From: an uncultured Collinsella sp.
GTDB taxonomy: Bacteria > Actinomycetota > Coriobacteriia > Coriobacteriales > Coriobacteriaceae
Assembly: GCA_902465115.1 (NCBI GenBank)
Contig: CABQMC010000028.1
Location: 1 to 12,235 of the forward strand
Direction of reading: 5' to 3'
Length of the DNA: 12,235 nt
Shown here in pieces: positions 1 to 5,668 of the stretch. A model generated the notes under the pieces. That model made no database searches, was not told where the DNA came from, and worked only from the letters and a program-made list of their open reading frames with translations. The first letter of the stretch is position 1, and every line of letters starts with the position of its first letter. The translations under genes were made by a program, and so were the position numbers.

Positions 1-1
1 C

Positions 2-175
2 TTATCTCGAGGCTCGCATCCGATCCGCCTCGGCCTTCGCTTGTTCCCAGGGGCGCACACGACCGTTGGTGAGGTCGTCATAACCATGAGCGATGGTACG
101 TTGAATGTGATCTTCGCGTTCCTGAATGGTAGTTAGCGCGTGCGTCTGATCAGAAATAGGCTTTACGACAGGCAT
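2..175 (-). CDS. Small antitoxin-like protein (Phd/YefM-RelB style), possibly internally shortened
   Basis: This is a 57-residue protein. The start is fixed by an AAGGAG ribosome site at 182-187, seven bases before the ATG at 173-175, so a longer frame reaching back to 322 is not needed. The N-terminus MPVVKPISDQ resembles the first strand of Phd/YefM antitoxins. The C-terminal stretch TNGRVRPWEQAKAEADRMR resembles the toxin-binding tail of YefM/RelB antitoxins, usually of the form 'GRVxPWEExxAE'. The roughly 30 middle residues expected in a full Phd/YefM protein (about 80-90 aa) are not there, so this may be an internally deleted or minimal antitoxin. Antitoxins normally lie just upstream of their toxin; here the toxin would lie to the left, outside the window. 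It is transcribed away from the BREX operon. The family call is by eye and moderately uncertain, and the gene itself is well supported. Confidence 0.6.
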   Translation of the reverse strand: MPVVKPISDQTHALTTIQEREDHIQRTIAHGYDDLTNGRVRPWEQAKAEADRMRASR

Positions 176-181
176 ATGAAA

Positions 182-215
182 CTCCTTACATAGAATCATA
201 TGTAGAACTCTATGT
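182..215 (-). promoter_or_regulatory. Palindromic operator and promoter of the antitoxin-like gene
   Basis: Two nested inverted repeats lie directly upstream of the AAGGAG ribosome site. One is TACATA (187-192) with TATGTA (199-204) around a 6-base spacer. The other is ACATAGA (188-194) with TCTATGT (209-215). On the minus strand a TATGAT (-10-like, complement of 195-200) falls inside the palindromes; no good -35 is seen 17 bases upstream of it. A promoter buried in palindromes is the usual arrangement for self-repressing antitoxin genes. The repeats are seen directly; the autoregulation is inferred. Confidence 0.5.
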
Positions 216-360
216 TGAGTGTAGCGGAGGGTGGCGTTGGGCGTGTGCGTGCCTGCATTCGTAAGCGCGGTTGTCTGGCAAGTGTGATTTGGGGCGACCT
301 CGTTAAAGTTTCTAAGCTGCAAAAATGACCGTTAACCGGATTAAATTTTGTTACTCAACA

Positions 361-390
361 TTTGACACTCTGGGCGTGGTAACTTTTTTA
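361..390 (+). promoter_or_regulatory. Candidate BREX operon promoter (weak)
   Basis: TTGACA at 362-367 is a perfect -35 hexamer. Seventeen bases later lies TTTTTA (385-390), a poor -10. A better -10-like hexamer, TATGAT, is at 399-404 but is too far from this -35 to pair with it. The same TTGACA occurs again at 460-465, where it is too close to the start codon to serve as a promoter for the longer brxA frame. A promoter is expected here, but which hexamers are used is unclear. Confidence 0.25.
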
Positions 391-393
391 CCA
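377..393 (+). repeat. Small hairpin in the brxA leader
   Basis: TGGTAA (377-382) pairs with TTACCA (388-393) around a 5-base loop of mostly T. It is short but perfect, and could be an operator half-site pair or an RNA hairpin in the 5' leader. It is not a terminator, as no T run follows. Confidence 0.35.
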
Positions 394-470
394 ACAGGTA
401 TGATTATTGTCATGTGCGCCGCGCCTGCCTGCCGGGTTGCGGCGTACTTGTGACAGCCTTTGACACCCTT

Positions 471-485
471 GGAGCGTGTACTGTG
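471..485 (+). promoter_or_regulatory. Ribosome binding site and GTG start of the longer (phase-variable) brxA frame
   Basis: GGAG at 471-474 lies 8 bases before GTG at 483-485, a near-ideal spacing. From this GTG the frame reads V-D-V-T-T-K-S, then glycines from the G run. By contrast, the GTG at 517 that opens the intact brxA frame has only the G run itself upstream as a possible ribosome site. With the present 14 G this upstream frame ends at TGA 546-548 after 21 codons (...GGGGGAHPRAIPPA). With 13 (or 10 or 16) it continues into BrxA. The site is seen directly; its use is inferred. Confidence 0.6.
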
Positions 486-503
486 GATGTAACCACAAAA
501 AGC

Positions 504-517
504 GGGGGGGGGGGGGG
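504..517 (+). repeat. Poly-G tract of 14 at the start of brxA (candidate phase-variation switch)
   Basis: An uninterrupted run of 14 G begins after AAAAAGC and its last G is the first base of the GTG at 517-519. Runs of this length are prone to slipped-strand mispairing during replication, and are also prone to miscounting in sequencing. The number of G decides whether the frame opened at 483 enters brxA: 10, 13 or 16 is in frame, while 14 and 15 are out of frame. No other homopolymer of similar length was noticed in the window. Confidence 0.9.
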
Positions 518-1167
518 TGCTCACCCGCGAGCAATTCCTCCCGCATGAGATGCGCATCGTCGCTGCCCTTCGTATGCAGGGCGCAAGCGACGAGCAGGTC
601 ATTGTACGCGTAAAGAGCGAGAACCTCTTTCAATATCCTACGGAGCGCATGGTCGCCAACCGCGCAACCGCGTGCCTTCGCCGCCTTGACGCCATGGTGC
701 CCACGGACGCCGTATGCGCCGCGCGCGGCATTGACCCCAAAACCGCCGTCGAGGCTACGTCATCCCTAACCAGGCTCATGGCATCCGGCACTCCCACGCA
801 GACGGACCAGGCCATCTTCTACAGCATGATCTGCCGCTACGATATCGTGCGCGAGCTCGTGCTCGTCGAGGTGGGGGAGCGCCTACAAAACTTCGATTAT
901 GCCTTTACGGTGGTTGACCTCAACGCCTTTATGACACGCTTTACCACGGAGTATCCGGACGCGGCCCGCTGGACTGAGGCCACGGTCAAGCGCATTAAGG
1001 GCTCGCTCCGCCAGACGCTCCGCCATGCCGGCCTTATCGGCGAGGGCCAGGGCCCGGAGTCCGAGCGCCTGTCACCACTCTTCCTCGATTCCGATGTCGA
1101 GCGAGCCTTGGTTCAGCTGGGCGAGCAGTCGCTTATCGCGGCCCTTACCGGCAGGGCGGTGATGTAG
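517..1167 (+). CDS. brxA: BREX protein BrxA (DUF1819), start crossed by the poly-G tract
   Basis: BrxA is the small, mostly helical BREX protein of the DUF1819 family, with helix-turn-helix-like DNA-binding character in studied members. The family signature is clear near the N-terminus: LTREQFLPHEMRIVA followed by ENLFQYPTER (residues 35-44 from this start). The rest is a helical protein of 216 residues. The intact frame opens with GTG at 517, whose G is the last of the poly-G run. Family members usually have several residues before the LTREQFL-like motif (a 'YSAG'-like segment, from memory). The GTG at 483 with its GGAG site would supply MDVTTKSGGGG if the G count were 13. The true start is therefore probably 483 and the gene is out of frame as sequenced. 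A weak rescue is possible: TGA 546-548 is followed one base later by ATG 550 in the brxA frame, allowing restart of a protein lacking 11 residues. brxB follows one base after the stop. Family identity is strong; the start is uncertain. Confidence 0.88.
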   Translation: MLTREQFLPHEMRIVAALRMQGASDEQVIVRVKSENLFQYPTERMVANRATACLRRLDAMVPTDAVCAARGIDPKTAVEATSSLTRLMASGTPTQTDQAIFYSMICRYDIVRELVLVEVGERLQNFDYAFTVVDLNAFMTRFTTEYPDAARWTEATVKRIKGSLRQTLRHAGLIGEGQGPESERLSPLFLDSDVERALVQLGEQSLIAALTGRAVM

Positions 1168-1168
1168 C

Positions 1169-1861
1169 GTGGCTCCCGTCAAAAGCGCCGTCGACCCTGT
1201 TATCACCCCGGCGACCGATCTCACCACCAATATCGGCATCCATTCCCGTAAGAGCGTCGTGGCGGCGCATGTCCGCTCCGAGCACGCCCGTCAGGAATTT
1301 GAGCGCCGCGCGCAGCTTCTGCGCGAATGCCTGTGCAGCGAGGACTTTTTGGCTAACAAGGGCATAGGCAATGAGATCGGCTTCCACACCTTTTGCTATG
1401 ACCCCGCGCTGGAGTTTGAGGCGCGTGCATTATTTGACGCCCTTTCACGCGATGCCGAGGCCGACAAGCTTCCGTGCACGCTCAAGGTCGTGAACCTTTA
1501 CGACGCCGTGCTGGCAATTCTCGAAAAGCGCCGTGTCCTCAAGGCTATCCCGCGCCAAGAGGAGCGCCGCGGTACCCAGCGCGTGCTCGAGGACGTGGCC
1601 AAGTTCGCCTCGCCCGAGAAAGTTGCCGCGTACATCCTTGAGCAGACCGAGCCGTTCGCGCCCGGAGACGTCATTCTCCTCACCGGTGCAGGTGAGGTCT
1701 TCCCGTTCTTTCGCATGCACACGCTTCTCCACTGCATGCTTGCGGATTTTGATGAGGTGCCTGTGGTCGCCGCCTATCCGGGCAGTTTCAACGGCTCTTC
1801 TTTCCAGCTCTTTAACCGTCTGCCGGCCGACAACTACTACCGCGCCATCGATATCTCGTAA
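1169..1861 (+). CDS. brxB: BREX protein BrxB (DUF1788)
   Basis: BrxB is a core BREX protein of about 200 residues (DUF1788) with no assigned enzymatic activity; it is generally needed for BREX function. Family landmarks are easy to see: GNEIGFHTFCYDP (residues 68-80), the LLTGAGEVFPFFRMHTLLH block (170-188, the usual 'TGxGxxxPxxRxHxLL'), YPGSFNG (203-209) and NYYRA near the C-terminus (222-226). The GTG start lies one base after the brxA stop, so translation is probably coupled to brxA. About 40 residues precede the part that aligns with the family, so a later start is conceivable, but no ATG with a ribosome site occurs there. If brxA translation is interrupted by the poly-G switch, coupling could lower BrxB as well (inference). 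Confidence 0.9.
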   Translation: MAPVKSAVDPVITPATDLTTNIGIHSRKSVVAAHVRSEHARQEFERRAQLLRECLCSEDFLANKGIGNEIGFHTFCYDPALEFEARALFDALSRDAEADKLPCTLKVVNLYDAVLAILEKRRVLKAIPRQEERRGTQRVLEDVAKFASPEKVAAYILEQTEPFAPGDVILLTGAGEVFPFFRMHTLLHCMLADFDEVPVVAAYPGSFNGSSFQLFNRLPADNYYRAIDIS

Positions 1862-1939
1862 GCACGGCTCCCCGCAGGCATGTCCCTGCCGCCGGTAACA
1901 ACCCTATGCCATAACGTTCCCAAACCCAAAGGAGCACCC

Positions 1940-4900
1940 ATGGACAACACAATCATTTGCGACCTCTTTGCAAAAGACATTAACCGCTCCATCAACGGCG
2001 TGGTCAAGGTCCAGGATTCAAAAGATGGGTCCATCCGCCAAGAGCTTGACGAGTACGTGGTGACGCGCGAGTTGCAGAGGCACTTTGCCACGTTCTTCAA
2101 GGCCTACGGCGATGCCATCGATGCGCGCACCGACAAGATCGGCGTGTGGATCAGTGGTTTCTTCGGTTCCGGTAAATCGCACTTCCTCAAGATGCTGAGC
2201 TACCTGCTCGAGAATCGCCAGATCGGCGGTAAGAGCGCCATCCGCTACTTTGACGGCAAGATCGTCGACCCCATGGTCGCGGCTGCCATGGAGCGCGCCT
2301 GCTCGGTGCCCACGCAGGCCATCCTCTTTAACATCGATAGCAAGGCGGGCCAGTGGAAGCAGGGCGATACGGCTCCCACGGCGCTGCTTCGCGGCTTTGA
2401 GCGCATGTTCTACGAGGCGCGCGGCTTCTACGGCGAGGACCTCAAGCTTGCAAAGCTCGAGGACTACATCGATTCCCTGGGCAAGACCCAGGAGTTTCGC
2501 GAGGCCTTTGGGCGCGTGAACGGCGAGTCCTGGCTCCAGACCCGCGACACCTACAGCTACTTTGAGGACGACGTGGTCGAGGTGCTGCAGAGCGTGCTCG
2601 GCATGAGCGAAAAGGCCGCATGGAACTGGCTCGAGGGTTCTGAGGACGAGGTTTTGGCCCCCGATGTCTTTGCCAAAAAGGTCAAGGACTACGTAGACGC
2701 TCAGGCAGCGGCCCACGGCGGCAACTTCCGTTTGCTCTTTATGGTCGACGAGGTGGGTCAGTTTATTACAAACGACAAGGACCCAAGCCTTATGCTGAGC
2801 CTTCAGACCATCGTCGAGGAGCTGGGTGCCGCCTGCGGTGGCCGCGTGTGGGTGATGGTTACGAGCCAGGAGGCCATCGACAACCTGAGCCTGCCCGTGG
2901 GCAACGACTTTTCAAAGATCCAGGGCCGCTTCAATACCCGCCTTTCGCTCTCCAGCTCCAGCGTGGACGAGGTCATCCAGCGCCGTGTGCTCGAGAAGAC
3001 CGCGCCGGCGGCCGATATGCTTGCACAGGTCTACGAGCAAGACGCCGCCGTGCTTAAAAACAACTTTACCTTTGAGGGTGGCTCGCGCTCCGACCTTGCC
3101 GGCTACGCCAACTCCAAGGATTTTGTGGCCAGCTACCCGTTTGTGGGCTACCAGTTTAAGCTCCTGCCCGACGTGATGACCGAGGTGCGCAAGCATGGTG
3201 TTAAGGCCAAACACATGTCAACGGGCGAGCGCTCCATGCTGAGCGCGTTCCAGGAGAGCGCTCAGGCCATCCAGTATGACCAGACCGGTGCACTCGTGCC
3301 GTTCTGGTGCTTCTTCGACACTATCTCCAAAGACCTTGAGCACGGCATCAACCAGGTGGTCGACCGCGCGGTCCGTGCGGCCGAGGACGCAAAGGGCCTT
3401 GAACCCTACGACGTTCAGGTGCTCAAGCTCCTGTACCTGATTCGTTACATCGGCTACGTTAAGGCCACGGTCGAGAACATCTCCATCTTCATGATCGACG
3501 GCCTCGACGTGGACATGCGCGCCCTCAAGGACCGCGTCAAGGAGTCCCTTGCCCGCCTGGAGCGCGAGAACTACGTGGCGCGCCAGGGCGATACCTATAG
3601 CTTCCTCACCGACGAGGAGCAGGAGATAGCGCAGGAGATCGCACGCACCCCGATCGATAACGCGCAGGTGATCGAGTCTATCAAAAAGCGCCTGTTCGAC
3701 AGCATCTACACCGCGCGCAAACTCAACCGCGGGGCCAACGACTTTCCGTTTGACCGCTATGTGGACGGCTCAATCCACGGTACCAGCATGGGCGGCATGG
3801 AGCTTTACGTGGCGACTATGGCGAGCGACCTGGGCCGTGCGGACGATACCGAGCTGGCCTTGGCTTCTTCGGGCAAAGCCATCGTGGTCTTGAGCGACGA
3901 GGCGGATTATTGGGAGACGCTCGTCAACGCCGCCAAGATTCGCAAGTACGCCAAGACGCGAAATCTCCAGGAGCTTCAGCCGAGTACGCGCCAGATCGTC
4001 GAGTCCAAGATGCGCGAGGCGGCCTATAACGAGAAAGAGGCCGATACCCTTTTGAGCGAGGCTGTGCTCCATGCACGTTGCGCGGTCGACAGCCGCATTG
4101 TTGAGGTCCGCGCGGCCAAACCCGCTCAGGTCTTTGAGCAAGTGCTGGCGCAGCTGTGCGATGTGGTCTTTGAAAAGGCCGACTATATCGGCGCGCCGGT
4201 CACGAGCGATTCCGATATTCGCTCCACTCTGGCTGGCAACGTTCAAGTGGGGCTCGCTGGCATGGACGCGGGTAACACGCGTGCGCTCAAGGAGGTCGAG
4301 GACTACCTCAAAGTGCAGCACCAGCGCCACCTGGATACCGCTATGGGCGATATCCAGCGCCAGTACCAGCAAAGGCCCTTTGGCTGGCGCGAGGTCGACA
4401 TCGCAAATGTGGTGGCGCAGCTTGTGGTGGAGCAGCGCGCGCAGGTGCTGTTTGGCGGTCAGACGGTTCAAGCTAACGACAGCCGCATGGTGGCGCTCCT
4501 GCGCAAAGATGCCGATAAGGCCCAGGTGCGCTTGCGCATGCGCATGAGCGACCGGTTGCTACGCGCCGCGGGCGAACTCATGTGTGACCTGTTTGATCTC
4601 AAGACCGTGCCCTCCAACGAGGATAAGCTCGTGGCCGAGCTCAAAGAGCGCCTTGAGGGCTTGCGCGAGGCGTGCCTCGCCATGGCACGCGACTACTACA
4701 CGGGCATCAAGCCGGCCTACCCGTATCCCGGTGAGGACGAGTGCGAGAAGATGCGCTCGGAGGTGGCCGACGTCCTTAAGGACCAGAACGAGTCCGAGGC
4801 GTTCTTGACCACGTTCACCAAGCATGAGGAGCGCTTGCTCGATGCCAAGGAAGACTTTGATAAGGTGGTTGAGTTCTTCGAGTCCAACCAACGAACAGCG

Positions 4901-5602
4901 TTTGACCACGCCAAGGATTTCTTGAGCCGCACCGAGGGTATCGAGTATGCCTCCGATGATATTCCCGGTGCGGTGGAGAACGTGGCAAAGGTTCGTGAGA
5001 TCCTCAAAGATCCCAAGCCCTACGGCCGTATTAAAGACCTGCAGCCGCTTATGGATCCCGTCGAGGATGACATGAAAAAGCTGTTGGGCATCCGCCGCAA
5101 TGAGTTTTTGTGTCGCATCGAAAGCGATCTGCAAGACCTGCGGACGCAGGCCGAGAGTCAAAAGGGCTTTGTCAATCAGGCCAAGGATGCCATAGCAGAC
5201 GCCGGCACCAAATACGAGTCGTTCAAAAACCGTGCCCACAGCGCTCAAAGTCTCAACGAACTGAGCGTTGTTGCAACTAACTGGGGCGACTGGCTCGGTG
5301 CGGCGGCCAACGAGATGTACGACGCTGTGGATGAGGCCCGCGTGCGTATGGACAATGAGCGCCGCACCACCGAGGTCATGAGTACGGGCGAGGTGGTCAA
5401 GAAGGTCTCCAACAAGGGCGCCGCATCGTCTGCTCCCGTGCCCGCGCCCAAGCCCCAGCGCAAGATCAAGACTGTGCGCCGCGCCGATCTGGCCAAGCCG
5501 AGTCGTCTCTTGTCCGCAGAGGACGTGGAGCGCTACGTGGACGACCTGCGCTCCCGCCTTATGCAGGCGCTCGCTGCAAACGACGAGATCCGTATCAACT
5601 AA
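1940..5602 (+). CDS. brxC: BREX AAA+ ATPase BrxC
   Basis: BrxC is a large P-loop ATPase (DUF499-related/PglY-like) required for BREX methylation and defence in studied systems. This protein is 1220 residues, close to the family length. Walker A GFFGSGKS is at residues 73-80, Walker B LLFMVDE at 265-271, the sensor-like strand VWVMVTSQEA at 303-312, and GRFNTRL (329-335) carries likely arginine-finger residues. The C-terminal half is helical with long charged stretches, then a basic, proline-rich linker near residue 1180 before a short terminal helix. ATG 1940 was chosen because GGAG at 1931-1934 lies 5 bases before it, and MDNTIICDLFAKDINRSING is a typical BrxC beginning. The in-frame ATG at 1880 has no ribosome site. 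A 78-base gap separates it from brxB, and a hairpin follows its stop. It is intact, with no frameshift. Confidence 0.95.
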   Translation: MDNTIICDLFAKDINRSINGVVKVQDSKDGSIRQELDEYVVTRELQRHFATFFKAYGDAIDARTDKIGVWISGFFGSGKSHFLKMLSYLLENRQIGGKSAIRYFDGKIVDPMVAAAMERACSVPTQAILFNIDSKAGQWKQGDTAPTALLRGFERMFYEARGFYGEDLKLAKLEDYIDSLGKTQEFREAFGRVNGESWLQTRDTYSYFEDDVVEVLQSVLGMSEKAAWNWLEGSEDEVLAPDVFAKKVKDYVDAQAAAHGGNFRLLFMVDEVGQFITNDKDPSLMLSLQTIVEELGAACGGRVWVMVTSQEAIDNLSLPVGNDFSKIQGRFNTRLSLSSSSVDEVIQRRVLEKTAPAADMLAQVYEQDAAVLKNNFTFEGGSRSDLAGYANSKDFVASYPFVGYQFKLLPDVMTEVRKHGVKAKHMSTGERSMLSAFQESAQAIQYDQTGALVPFWCFFDTISKDLEHGINQVVDRAVRAAEDAKGLEPYDVQVLKLLYLIRYIGYVKATVENISIFMIDGLDVDMRALKDRVKESLARLERENYVARQGDTYSFLTDEEQEIAQEIARTPIDNAQVIESIKKRLFDSIYTARKLNRGANDFPFDRYVDGSIHGTSMGGMELYVATMASDLGRADDTELALASSGKAIVVLSDEADYWETLVNAAKIRKYAKTRNLQELQPSTRQIVESKMREAAYNEKEADTLLSEAVLHARCAVDSRIVEVRAAKPAQVFEQVLAQLCDVVFEKADYIGAPVTSDSDIRSTLAGNVQVGLAGMDAGNTRALKEVEDYLKVQHQRHLDTAMGDIQRQYQQRPFGWREVDIANVVAQLVVEQRAQVLFGGQTVQANDSRMVALLRKDADKAQVRLRMRMSDRLLRAAGELMCDLFDLKTVPSNEDKLVAELKERLEGLREACLAMARDYYTGIKPAYPYPGEDECEKMRSEVADVLKDQNESEAFLTTFTKHEERLLDAKEDFDKVVEFFESNQRTAFDHAKDFLSRTEGIEYASDDIPGAVENVAKVREILKDPKPYGRIKDLQPLMDPVEDDMKKLLGIRRNEFLCRIESDLQDLRTQAESQKGFVNQAKDAIADAGTKYESFKNRAHSAQSLNELSVVATNWGDWLGAAANEMYDAVDEARVRMDNERRTTEVMSTGEVVKKVSNKGAASSAPVPAPKPQRKIKTVRRADLAKPSRLLSAEDVERYVDDLRSRLMQALAANDEIRIN

Positions 5603-5609
5603 CCCGCGG

Positions 5610-5641
5610 AGCCACCGGTGCCAAAGCGCGCACCGGTGGCT
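5610..5641 (+). terminator. Strong hairpin between brxC and pglX (terminator-like or attenuator)
   Basis: AGCCACCGGTGC (5610-5621) and GCACCGGTGGCT (5630-5641) form a perfect 12-bp stem with an 8-base loop, starting 7 bases after the brxC stop. The sequence after it (TATGGCGTTTAG) has only a short T stretch, so full rho-independent termination is doubtful. It may reduce read-through into pglX or mark an mRNA processing/stabilising point, setting brxC above pglX expression. Stem seen directly; role inferred. Confidence 0.6.
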
Positions 5642-5668
5642 TATGGCGTTTAGAAAGGCTCATCAACC

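Larger units (their letters stand above)
216..470 (+). other. Non-coding divergent region between the antitoxin-like gene and brxA
   Basis: No convincing gene lies between the antitoxin-like gene and the BREX leader. The left part (216-340) shows no clear structure apart from a GTTAAC palindrome at 331-336. The right part carries the repeats and hairpin listed separately. The divergent orientation means any promoter for the BREX operon must lie here, because only this region precedes brxA. No BrxR/WYL-type regulator gene is present in the window. Confidence 0.5.
361..480 (+). repeat. Near-identical direct repeat pair around TTTGACAC in the brxA leader
   Basis: TTTGACACTCTGGGCGTGG at 361-379 and TTTGACACCCTTGGAGCGTG at 459-478 match over about 20 bases with one indel and a few substitutions, and their starts are 98 bases apart. 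A third TGACA sits at 451-455, one helical turn before the second copy. The second copy contains the GGAG ribosome site of the longer brxA frame. This could be a duplicated regulator site or a small duplication; no function can be assigned from sequence alone. Confidence 0.45.

Noticed and set aside
400..453. A 17-codon leader peptide frame starting ATG at 400 and ending TGA at 453
   Set aside because: The only purine-rich element (AGG at 396-398) is one base from the ATG, too close for initiation, and the peptide shows no regulatory pattern such as a run of one amino acid.
460..488. TTGACA at 460-465 as the brxA promoter -35
   Set aside because: No acceptable -10 lies 16-18 bases downstream, and transcription would begin past the GGAG/GTG pair at 471-485. 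It could still serve the shorter start at 517, but the hexamer at 362 is the better candidate.
2018..4471. Long minus-strand frames opposite brxC (2018-2716 and 3770-4471)
   Set aside because: They are antisense shadows of an intact, motif-bearing brxC and have no ribosome sites.
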